A stretch of DNA of 12,971 nt from Ornithomonoglobus_A sp045537455 (lineage in GTDB: Bacteria; Bacillota; Clostridia; UBA1381): the NCBI GenBank assembly GCA_045537455.1, contig JAZSPM010000053.1, positions 1 to 12,971 of the forward strand. The letters run 5' to 3'. Shown piece by piece: positions 6,787 to 12,971 of this stretch; position 1 is the stretch's first letter; every line of letters starts with the position of its first letter. The notes below the pieces were generated by a model. It was not told the DNA's origin. It saw only the letters and a list, made by a program, of their open reading frames with translations, and searched no databases. A program made the translations under genes and the position numbers.

Positions 6787-7473
6787 ATGGATAATTTATT
6801 TAATGTAATTTTATCTAATGTATCAGCCGATATTACAGTTGGCGGTGCAGTTATAACAATGCTTGTGGCTATAGTGTTCGGTGCTGTCATCGGGCTTACA
6901 TACTATAAAACCCAAGAAGAAAACTATCAAAGAAGTATGGCAATAACACTTTTGATGCTCCCGATTATCTTATCTGTTATTATTATGTTCGTAGGCAGTA
7001 ACATAGCAAGAGCATTTAGTTTGGCAGGAACACTTTCTATTATCCGTTTCAGAAGTGCTCCCGGAGATCCAAAAGACATAGGTTTTATTTTCTTTGACAT
7101 TGCAGCAGGTCTTGCTTGTGGTGTTGGACTTTATGGATATGGTGCAATTTTTGTAGTCCTTCTCTGTGTTGTTATGCTTCTTACTGAAAAATTCGGATTA
7201 TTTGAAAAGAAATCAGTAGAAAAAACACTCAGGATAACAATTCCCGAAAGTCTTAACTATCAGGGTGCTTTTGATGAAATACTTAAAAAATACACAAAGA
7301 AATATACACTTACAAGAATTAAGACCACAGACTTAGGTTCACTTTTTGAACTTAATTACAATGTTATAATGCTTCACGATGAAGATGAGCAGGAATTTAT
7401 AAACGAACTACGGTGCAGAAACGGCAATCTGAACATCATTCTTGCAGTTGGCGCACCCTTAAAAATGAAATGA
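6787..7473 (+). CDS. DUF4956 membrane protein
   Basis: This 228-residue protein has about four membrane spans: residues 20-39, 52-70, roughly 97-115 and 119-134. A soluble C-terminal domain of about 90 residues follows, with ferredoxin-like alternation (LRITIPESLNYQGAFDEILK and onward). Its most conserved-looking part is the loop ARAFSLAGTLSIIRFRSAPG (74-93) followed by DPKDIGF, just before the third span, rich in Arg, Ser, Asp and Gly. The pattern fits DUF4956, a family whose function is unknown and whose genes commonly sit beside VTC-domain genes. A remote likeness to MgtC/SapB membrane proteins in this loop is only an impression. The start ATG is 1 nt after the VTC stop, with GAGGTGG upstream, so the two are probably translated together. 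A membrane partner or exporter for the VTC enzyme product is a plausible but untested role. Confidence 0.82.
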   Translation: MDNLFNVILSNVSADITVGGAVITMLVAIVFGAVIGLTYYKTQEENYQRSMAITLLMLPIILSVIIMFVGSNIARAFSLAGTLSIIRFRSAPGDPKDIGFIFFDIAAGLACGVGLYGYGAIFVVLLCVVMLLTEKFGLFEKKSVEKTLRITIPESLNYQGAFDEILKKYTKKYTLTRIKTTDLGSLFELNYNVIMLHDEDEQEFINELRCRNGNLNIILAVGAPLKMK

Positions 7474-7487
7474 TGAGGTGAAAGTAA

Positions 7488-9773
7488 ATGAAAAAATTAT
7501 TGTCAGTTATTTTGTGTTTGAGTCTTGTTACAACCTTGCTTATGGGTGCATCAAGTGTATCTGCTGATGAAATTATTGTGGAGCTTGACGGAAATCCTAT
7601 TGAATTTGATGTAAAGCCCGAAATCATTGACGGAAGAACAATGGTGCCACTCAGAAAAATTTTTGAAGAAATCGGAGCTACTGTAAAATGGGATAATGAT
7701 ACACAGACAGTTTCCGCAAGAAAGAACAAAAAAACAATTACACTTGCAATCAATTCTGCTGATTTGCAGATTGATAAAGGCGATACAGACGAGGAAGGAA
7801 ATCCTATCGTTGAAGCCGTAACTCTTGAAGTTCCTGCACAAATTGTTTCAGGCAGAACATTAGTCCCTGCCCGTGCAATATCTGAAAGCTTTGGTCTTGA
7901 TGTAGATTGGGACGGAGATAATGGAAAAGTAACAATCACATCGGAAACTGACGAGGATGATTCTTGGAAAGAAAATGTCGGCTTAATCAATCTTGACAGT
8001 ATGACCTACGAGGGCAAAGGCATTGAGATTACCGATAATCAAATTAAAATTACACAGGGCGGTGATTTTACCGTAAGCGGAACACTTTCTGATGGAAATA
8101 TCACAATTTCTACAAAAGAAAAGGTTAAAATCAGATTAAGCGGAGCAAATATCACATCAAGCAGCAATCCTTGTATTTTTGTGGAAGATGCAGACAAAGC
8201 ATATATAACGCTAACAGATGGTACAGAAAACTATCTTGCAGCAAAAAACTGCGATGACGGAGCAATCTATTCAAAAGAAAATCTTGAAATCAAAGGTGAC
8301 GGAAGTCTTGATATAGAATCTTCGGCAGGACACGGAATAAAGGCATCGGATAACTTAAATATCGAAAATGGTGTTATATCCATAAATGCAACATCTGATG
8401 GAATCCATATTAACGACACTTTTAAGATGACTGGAGGAACGGTTAATATAACCTCTGTCGGTGACGGTATTGACTGCGAATCTATTGTAAATATAGAAAA
8501 CGGAACAATCAACATTGAAACTAACGGAACTCCTGTAGAAACCACTCAGACCGAGGCAGAAACAACCCAAGCGGAACAACGCAGACCTATGTGGGAAATA
8601 GATGAGGCAGATGTAGAATTTGAAAAATCAACTAAAGGCATCAATGCCGAATGGATGATGGTTATATCAGGTGGCGAAATAAATGTAAATTCCGCATCGC
8701 ACGCAATTCATTGTCAGGATGAAATTGAAATAAGCGGTGGTAAATTCTCATTAAGTTCAAAATACGATAAGGGCATATCTGCTCACGGCAATCTTACGGT
8801 AAGTGGAGCTGACACAGTTATTGATGTTACAAAATCGACAGAAGGTATCGAAAGCAAAAATGTCATGACCATAAATGATGGAGTTATATCTGTTGTTTCT
8901 ACAGATGATGCTCTCAACGCTACCGGTGGTAATTCAGGAATGATGCAAGGCGGTGGAATGAGAGAAAATATGGGCGGTATGATGCGACCTGAAAATACCA
9001 CAAGTTTAGATGGAACACAAATTCCGGAAATGCCTGTAGATAACAGAGGTAATCGTGGAAATCGTCAGCCACAAATGCAAGACGGAGAGATGCCTGAAGG
9101 TGCAAACACTCCAATGAACGGAGAAATTCCTCAGATGCCACAAAACGGAGAGTTCCCGATGCGTGGCGAAAGACCTGCTATACCGGAAGGACAAATTCCT
9201 GATGAAAATATGTCACAAAGACCGCAAATGGGCGGAAATATGGGCGGTATGGGAAGAAATATGAAGGATTGTCTTATTATTAACGGAGGTTATCTTGAAC
9301 TTTGCGGCAATGATGACTGCATTGATGCTAACGGCAACCTTGTTATTAACGGCGGAACAATCAAAGCAACAAATCCAACAGGTTCATTTACCGGAAATTT
9401 TGGCGTTTTAGATGCTGATGGACAAATAATAATAAGCGAAGATGTAAACATAATTCTTGCATCAAGTAGTGGTAACGAAAAAAGTCTTTCGATTACACAA
9501 AATACAATTATCGTATATTGTGAAAATCAGCATACAGCAAACGAACAGATTTCAATTTCAGATGCAAACGGAAATGTTGTATATGAGTATGCACCCGAAG
9601 GCAATTTTAAGTCTGTTTTAATTGCATCAAATAATATAAAAACAGGAGAAAAATATACTATCAAAATAGGCGACGAAACTTTTGAAACTGAAATTGCAGG
9701 TCAAAGTACTGTTATAGGAACACAAAGCAGCACCGGCGGTATGGGCTTTGGAAGAGGCCAAAGAATGCAGTAA
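7488..9773 (+). CDS. secreted protein: copper-amine-oxidase-like N-domain plus carbohydrate-binding beta-helix with Met-rich insert
   Basis: The 761-residue protein starts with a signal peptide (MKKLL, hydrophobic core to about 20, likely cut after SVSA at 26). There is no lipobox, LPXTG or C-terminal membrane span. Residues 28-152 form two halves of the copper-amine-oxidase-like domain common in Clostridia (GRTMVPLRKIFEEIGATVKW and GRTLVPARAISESFGLDVDW). From about 170 to 660 runs a repeated beta-helix of the Cthe_2159/DUF4353 carbohydrate-binding type, with turns like DGIHIND, DKGISAHGNLTVSGG-type strands, DDALNATG and DDCIDANGNLVINGG, whose Asp-rich turns could bind calcium. Two breaks occur: a Thr/Glu/Gln linker (350-365) and a Met/Gly/Pro-rich insert (483-593). 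A beta-rich tail ends in Gly/Arg-rich residues. It follows the DUF4956 gene by 14 nt. The role is probably at the cell surface; the ligand is unknown. Confidence 0.85.
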   Translation: MKKLLSVILCLSLVTTLLMGASSVSADEIIVELDGNPIEFDVKPEIIDGRTMVPLRKIFEEIGATVKWDNDTQTVSARKNKKTITLAINSADLQIDKGDTDEEGNPIVEAVTLEVPAQIVSGRTLVPARAISESFGLDVDWDGDNGKVTITSETDEDDSWKENVGLINLDSMTYEGKGIEITDNQIKITQGGDFTVSGTLSDGNITISTKEKVKIRLSGANITSSSNPCIFVEDADKAYITLTDGTENYLAAKNCDDGAIYSKENLEIKGDGSLDIESSAGHGIKASDNLNIENGVISINATSDGIHINDTFKMTGGTVNITSVGDGIDCESIVNIENGTINIETNGTPVETTQTEAETTQAEQRRPMWEIDEADVEFEKSTKGINAEWMMVISGGEINVNSASHAIHCQDEIEISGGKFSLSSKYDKGISAHGNLTVSGADTVIDVTKSTEGIESKNVMTINDGVISVVSTDDALNATGGNSGMMQGGGMRENMGGMMRPENTTSLDGTQIPEMPVDNRGNRGNRQPQMQDGEMPEGANTPMNGEIPQMPQNGEFPMRGERPAIPEGQIPDENMSQRPQMGGNMGGMGRNMKDCLIINGGYLELCGNDDCIDANGNLVINGGTIKATNPTGSFTGNFGVLDADGQIIISEDVNIILASSSGNEKSLSITQNTIIVYCENQHTANEQISISDANGNVVYEYAPEGNFKSVLIASNNIKTGEKYTIKIGDETFETEIAGQSTVIGTQSSTGGMGFGRGQRMQ
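8934..9266 (+). other. Met/Gly/Pro/Gln-rich insert within the beta-helix protein
   Basis: Residues 483-593 of the secreted protein hold about 17 methionines in 111 residues, with many Gly, Pro, Gln, Asn and Glu and almost no hydrophobic core residues. Short units recur, such as MGGM, PQM, GEMPEG and GEIPQMPQNGEFP. The region looks disordered and lies between two beta-helix turns (DDALNATGG before, DCLIINGGYLEL after), so it would loop out of the helix. Metal (copper) binding through Met is possible but unproven. Confidence 0.75.
8966..9251 (+). repeat. 16-bp perfect direct repeat flanking most of the Met-rich insert
   Basis: AAATATGGGCGGTATG occurs at 8966-8981 and again at 9236-9251. The copies are 270 bp apart, exactly 90 codons, and encode NMGGM in the same frame. 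Recombination or slippage between them would remove or double 90 residues without a frameshift. Confidence 0.85.
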
Positions 9774-9779
9774 GTATAA

Positions 9780-9808
9780 TGACGGCTTCACTTTTGGTGA
9801 AGCCGTCA
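9780..9808 (+). terminator. hairpin terminator after the VTC/beta-helix operon
   Basis: TGACGGCTTCAC (9780-9791) pairs perfectly with GTGAAGCCGTCA (9797-9808) around the loop TTTTG. The tail ATTTACATTTTGTGATTTTT is T-rich but broken, so some read-through into the regulator genes is possible. The stem starts 6 nt after the stop codon. The tail is shared with the next promoter. Confidence 0.8.
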
Positions 9809-9809
9809 A

Positions 9810-9838
9810 TTTACATTTTGTGATTTTTAGTGTATAAT
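9810..9838 (+). promoter_or_regulatory. housekeeping-type promoter of the two-component operon
   Basis: TTTACA (9810-9815) and TATAAT (9833-9838) are separated by exactly 17 bp, five and six matches to the -35 and -10 consensus. The -35 begins 1 bp after the terminator stem. The start point would be near 9845, about 15 nt before the regulator ATG, which leaves a short leader holding AGGTGA. Confidence 0.85.
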
Positions 9839-9859
9839 ATGAAAAAGGCAGGTGATTTT

Positions 9860-10531
9860 ATGCGGCTTTTGATTGCAGAAGATGAAAGACATCTTAACAA
9901 AACTCTTAATGAAAGATTAACTAAAGCAGGATACACCGTTGACAGTTGTTTTGACGGTGAAGATGCTTTGTATTATATAGAGAACACACAATATGACGGA
10001 ATCATACTTGATGTTATGATGCCGAAAATTAACGGTTTTGAGGTTTTACGGATAATTCGTGAAAGAAAAATATTAACGCCTGTTTTAATGCTTACGGCAA
10101 AGGACTCGGACGAAGATATAATAAACGGACTCGATACAGGGGCAAATGACTATCTCACAAAGCCTTTTTCATTTGCTGTTTTGTCTGCAAGAATCAGGGC
10201 GATGCTACGTGTAAAAGAAAATATTACCGGATGTGTTTTGGAGATTGCAGATTTAAGCGTTGACACCACAACAAGACAAGTAAAGCGAGGAGAAAATGTG
10301 ATAGAGCTTTCCTCAAAGGAATATTCCATTTTGGAATATCTTATGCGGAACAAAGGTATTGTTGTTTCAAAAGAGAAAATCGAGGAAAACATCTGGAACT
10401 ATGAATATGAGGGTTCAAGCGATGTTATAAAGGTATATATTCACCACCTGCGAAAAAAGATTGATGATAATTATGAGAAAAAACTGCTCCATACCATAAA
10501 AAATGTGGGGTATGTCATAAAGGAAGATTGA
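9860..10531 (+). CDS. OmpR/PhoB-family response regulator
   Basis: The 223-residue protein has an N-terminal receiver and a C-terminal winged helix. In the receiver, acidic Glu7-Asp8, phospho-acceptor Asp51 in LDVMMP, Thr79 and Lys101 in KPF are all present. The DNA-binding part carries the family pattern ELSSKEYSILEYLMRNKG, then KEKIEENIWNYEYEGSSDVI, VYIHHLRKKI and the wing with TIKNVGYVI. It is a cytoplasmic transcription factor controlled by phosphorylation, most likely from the histidine kinase that begins 2 nt after it. The ATG at 9860 is chosen because AGGTGA (9850-9855) precedes it. The upstream in-frame GTG at 9830 overlaps the promoter -10 and cannot be used from this promoter. Likely targets include the tandem repeats before the VTC operon (inference). 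Confidence 0.95.
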   Translation: MRLLIAEDERHLNKTLNERLTKAGYTVDSCFDGEDALYYIENTQYDGIILDVMMPKINGFEVLRIIRERKILTPVLMLTAKDSDEDIINGLDTGANDYLTKPFSFAVLSARIRAMLRVKENITGCVLEIADLSVDTTTRQVKRGENVIELSSKEYSILEYLMRNKGIVVSKEKIEENIWNYEYEGSSDVIKVYIHHLRKKIDDNYEKKLLHTIKNVGYVIKED

Positions 10532-10533
10532 AT

Positions 10534-11889
10534 ATGAAAAAAATCACTTCTATAAAAACAAGAATAACAATATGGTACACAACACTTATGTTCGTTTTAA
10601 TTGTAGTTGTGTTATCTCTAGTTGGCGGACTTTCATATCAGCTTTCAATAGATAGTGTAGAAAAGGATGTTATTCTTCAGGTAACTCAAGTAAGAGAAAG
10701 TCTATCTAAAAGACAGCCCGGTGTTTTTGAGATAATTGAAAGTAAAGAAGAATTCAAAAATGTATCTATTTATGAAATGGATGGAAAATACCTTGTAGGA
10801 CAGTATAATTACGATGTTGTAAATATCCCTTTTGAAGAAGGTGTACCAAGAAAAGAAAACATTGACGGTAAAGAATATATTGTCTATGATGCGAGAACTC
10901 CGGGGCCTCCTGGAAGACATGGCGGTTTTTGGATAAGAGGTGTTGAATCGGTCAGTTCCACAATACTTTTGGGACGGTCTGCTATAATCATTATGCTTAT
11001 TTTAATACCGCTAATATTACTGCTCACTGCACTTGGTGGATATTATATTACCAAAAGAGCATTCAGACCTGTTAATAACATTATTAAAACCGCAAATGAA
11101 ATTTCTGCACAAAACGATATAAAGCAAAGAATTGAACTAAATCCCGAAGCTAAACAAGACGAAATGTATGACTTGTCGGTTACACTCAATCATATGCTGG
11201 ATAAGATTGAAAATCTTATTAAGCAGGAAAAGCAATTTACATCGGACGCTTCACATGAACTGAGAACACCTATCAGTGTAATACTTGCACAGGGAGAATA
11301 TCTACTCGATATTGCAGAAAACGAAAAGGAAAAAGAGCTTGCTCAAAATATTGTTGATAAAGCAAATCAGGTGTCAAAGCTCGTATCCCGTCTTCTGCTC
11401 CTTGCAAGAATAGACCAAAGCAGACAGAAAATCAATAAAGAAAAGGTTGATTTGAGTGTTCTGTTTGATATTGCAGCAGATAGTATGAAAGCGCTTGCAG
11501 AACAAAAAAGTATTGTACTGCTTACCAATGCTGAAGAAAATACGATTGTCGATGCAGATGAGTCCTTGCTTCTTAGTGCAATAACAAACCTTGTCAGCAA
11601 TGGTATAAAGTACGGCAAGGAAGGCGGTCATGTAATGCTTTCAGCAGTTAAATCGGCAAACGGCATAGAAATTGTTGTTTCTGATAACGGAATCGGTATA
11701 TCCGCTGAAAACATTGATAAAATTTGGAAGCGTTTCTACCGAGTTGATGATGTCCGTAATGATGAGTACGGCAGCAGCGGATTAGGACTTTCAATGGTAA
11801 AGAGCATAGTTGAGCTTCACAGTGGAGAAATTTCTGTAAAAAGTGAGCTTGGCAAAGGTACAGAGTTTAGAATTATTTTGAATAGTTAA
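10534..11889 (+). CDS. sensor histidine kinase with HAMP domain
   Basis: The 451-residue membrane kinase has a first span at about 15-36, an extracellular sensor of roughly 110 residues, a second span at about 148-170, a HAMP linker (about 171-230), the dimerisation/phosphorylation helix with His241 in SDASHELRTPISVI, and a GHKL ATPase domain. Its N box is AITNLVSNGIKYGKEGG (349-365), the G1 box is DNGIGIS (384-390), and the G2 box is GSSGLGLSMVKSI (413-425). It should phosphorylate the regulator encoded just before it. The sensor part has no family I recognise; it contains an odd Gly/Pro/Arg-rich stretch, RTPGPPGRHGGFWIRG (121-136), close to the second span. The ATG at 10534 has AGGAAG at 10521-10526; the TTG at 10528 lies too close. 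The EamA gene follows after 22 nt with no terminator. Confidence 0.95.
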   Translation: MKKITSIKTRITIWYTTLMFVLIVVVLSLVGGLSYQLSIDSVEKDVILQVTQVRESLSKRQPGVFEIIESKEEFKNVSIYEMDGKYLVGQYNYDVVNIPFEEGVPRKENIDGKEYIVYDARTPGPPGRHGGFWIRGVESVSSTILLGRSAIIIMLILIPLILLLTALGGYYITKRAFRPVNNIIKTANEISAQNDIKQRIELNPEAKQDEMYDLSVTLNHMLDKIENLIKQEKQFTSDASHELRTPISVILAQGEYLLDIAENEKEKELAQNIVDKANQVSKLVSRLLLLARIDQSRQKINKEKVDLSVLFDIAADSMKALAEQKSIVLLTNAEENTIVDADESLLLSAITNLVSNGIKYGKEGGHVMLSAVKSANGIEIVVSDNGIGISAENIDKIWKRFYRVDDVRNDEYGSSGLGLSMVKSIVELHSGEISVKSELGKGTEFRIILNS

Positions 11890-11911
11890 TATACGACAGA
11901 GGTTAAAGAAA

Positions 11912-12772
11912 ATGAAGACGGCATATATAAAATATCTGCTTGCCCTGTTATTGTTTGGAAGTAATGGTATTGTGGCAAGTCAGATAATGTTAAATAGTTA
12001 TGAGATAGTGTTCCTTAGAACACTGATAGGAAGTATTCTTTTGATTTTTCTATTTAGAATATCAGGAGGAAAATTCACATTCCCTAAATATAAAAAGGAT
12101 TTGTTGTTTATAACATTGTCCGGTATAGCAATGGGAACAAGCTGGATGTTCTTATATGAAGCATATCAGCAAATCGGGGTTGGTATATCTTCGCTTATTT
12201 ATTATTGCGGGCCTGTCATTGTAATGATATTATCTCCACTGATATTTAAAGAGAAACTTACATACCCTAAAATAATGAGCTTCCTGATTGTGGTTACAGG
12301 ACTATTGTTGGTAAACGGCAATATTTCAGGAGATAATACAAATGTTTGGGGAATATTCTGCGGTGGAATGTCTGCTGTAATGTATTTCTTTATGGTCACA
12401 CTAAACAAAAAATCAGAGCAGATAACAGGGATGGAGAATTCTGCAATACAATTAACAGTGAGTTTTTTAACAGTAGCAGTCTTCGTCTTATTCAAGCAGG
12501 GATTGATGATGGATTTGACGGAAGTTAATTGGCTTGCGGTAATATTCTTGGGTGTTGTTAATACAGGAATTGGTTGTTATTTGTATTTCTCGCCTTTATC
12601 AAAATTACCTGTTCAATCTGTTGCGGTGTTAGGTTATTTGGAGCCTTTATCGGCTGTAATATTTTCTGCCGTACTGTTATCAGAGAGAATGACTATGATT
12701 CAAATTATAGGAGCAGTTTTAATTATAGGCGGAGCTATGTTTGGAGAATTGGTAAAAACTAAAAGTAAGTAA
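11912..12772 (+). CDS. EamA/DMT-family transporter
   Basis: The 286-residue protein consists of about ten short membrane spans in two homologous EamA halves, the standard layout of drug/metabolite transporters (RhaT/YdcZ relatives). Each half ends with the family pattern: YYCGPVIVMILSPLIFKEKL and LLLVNG in the first (residues 97-135), and LGYLEPLSAVIFSAVLLSER followed by IIGAVLIIGGA in the second (240-275). The substrate cannot be told from sequence; members export or import amino acids, nucleotides, sugars and other metabolites. The start has AGAGG at 11898-11902. Being only 22 nt behind the kinase, it may be cotranscribed with the two-component genes, but a functional link is not shown. A hairpin terminator lies 37 nt after the stop. 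Confidence 0.9.
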   Translation: MKTAYIKYLLALLLFGSNGIVASQIMLNSYEIVFLRTLIGSILLIFLFRISGGKFTFPKYKKDLLFITLSGIAMGTSWMFLYEAYQQIGVGISSLIYYCGPVIVMILSPLIFKEKLTYPKIMSFLIVVTGLLLVNGNISGDNTNVWGIFCGGMSAVMYFFMVTLNKKSEQITGMENSAIQLTVSFLTVAVFVLFKQGLMMDLTEVNWLAVIFLGVVNTGIGCYLYFSPLSKLPVQSVAVLGYLEPLSAVIFSAVLLSERMTMIQIIGAVLIIGGAMFGELVKTKSK

Positions 12773-12809
12773 TCGGCGTATCAAATTATGACACGGTGGA
12801 AACAAAGAA

Positions 12810-12859
12810 AAGCGGAATCGAGAAATCGTAAGAAATCTCGGTTCCGCTTGTTTCATTTT
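12810..12859. terminator. long hairpin, probable bidirectional terminator
   Basis: AAGCGGAATCGAGA (12810-12823) pairs with TCTCGGTTCCGCTT (12836-12849) over 14 bp with one G-U pair. GAAAC at 12799-12803 and GTTTC at 12850-12854 can extend it after a small internal loop. On the + strand the tail is GTTTCATTTTA; on the minus strand it is TTTTCTTTG. Both are moderately T-rich, which fits convergent genes (EamA on +, a partial gene on -). The minus-strand stop codon lies inside the + tail. Confidence 0.75.
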
Positions 12860-12971
12860 ACGGCAAAAATTCCGGCATGATTTTATATCGGTTAACTCCG
12901 TGATTGGTTGAACGAATTAAAATATCTTCGGGGATTGTTGCAAGGAGCTTCTTTGTAAATGTGCCGTAGCC
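12858..12971 (-). CDS. C-terminal 37 residues of an unidentified minus-strand protein
   Basis: Reading the complement from the window edge gives an open frame, GYGTFTKKLLATIPEDIL then IRSTNHGVNRYKIMPEFLP, ending at a TAA whose complement is 12858-12860. It is too short for the usual ORF length cutoffs. Sensible composition, the stop directly next to a hairpin with a T-rich tail on this strand, and the absence of another gene here support it as real. The sequence is a mix of charged and hydrophobic residues with no motif I recognise. Most of the gene lies beyond the right edge, so no function is proposed. Confidence 0.6.
   Translation of the reverse strand, partial: GYGTFTKKLLATIPEDILIRSTNHGVNRYKIMPEFLP

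Noticed and set aside
8000..9400. Regular short repeats in the beta-helix gene as a CRISPR array or DNA repeat element
   Set aside because: The periodicity is in the protein (Gly/Asp beta-helix turns) and varies at the DNA level; there are no constant repeats with unique spacers.
9830..9859. GTG start for the response regulator
   Set aside because: It overlaps the TATAAT -10 box and lies upstream of the expected transcript start; receiver domains normally begin as MRLLIAEDE, at 9860.
459..11631. Many minus-strand and out-of-frame open frames of 60-185 codons across the coding regions
   Set aside because: Each lies opposite or inside a well-recognised gene, lacks a ribosome binding site, and has composition typical of shadow frames.

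Overview
The window is a low-GC, gene-dense stretch that most resembles a Firmicute of class Clostridia. The case for this rests on strong AGGAGG-type ribosome binding sites, an anaerobic ThiH-type thiazole pathway, a short ThiF of the clostridial kind, and a secreted protein joining a copper-amine-oxidase-like domain to a Cthe_2159-like beta-helix. The family assignment (perhaps Oscillospiraceae/Ruminococcaceae or a relative) is inference. All but one of the genes read on the + strand. The exception is the 3' end of a minus-strand gene at the right edge.

Region 1 (1-5963) is a thiamine operon entered in the middle: thiF (5' end missing), thiG, thiH, thiE, a HAD-family phosphatase, thiD and cytX, closed by a strong terminator. 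ThiF and ThiG belong to sulfur transfer and thiazole synthesis, and ThiH makes dehydroglycine from tyrosine. ThiD makes HMP-PP, ThiE joins the two halves into thiamine monophosphate, and CytX is the likely importer of the pyrimidine HMP. The HAD enzyme sits between thiE and thiD and overlaps thiE by 4 nt. It is a good candidate for a pathway phosphatase, for example on thiamine monophosphate. The promoter, any TPP riboswitch and thiS would lie upstream of the window.

Region 2 (about 5964-9808) is a three-gene operon. It encodes a VTC-domain polyphosphate-polymerase-like protein, a DUF4956 membrane protein, and a 761-residue secreted protein with a copper-amine-oxidase-like N-terminal domain followed by a beta-helix interrupted by a Met/Gly/Pro-rich insert. 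In front of it lie two perfect TTTAACCTT repeats 11 bp apart, the layout expected for an OmpR/PhoB-type regulator. The operon ends in a hairpin terminator.

Region 3 (9810-12859) starts with a near-consensus promoter placed directly behind that terminator. It drives an OmpR-family response regulator and a HAMP sensor histidine kinase, followed closely by an EamA/DMT transporter. A long hairpin, probably a terminator for both strands, separates this block from the converging partial gene.

The most interesting part is regions 2 and 3 together: a possible envelope system in which a two-component pair controls a VTC polymerase, a membrane partner and a secreted beta-helix protein. The biochemical product and the signal are not known from the sequence.
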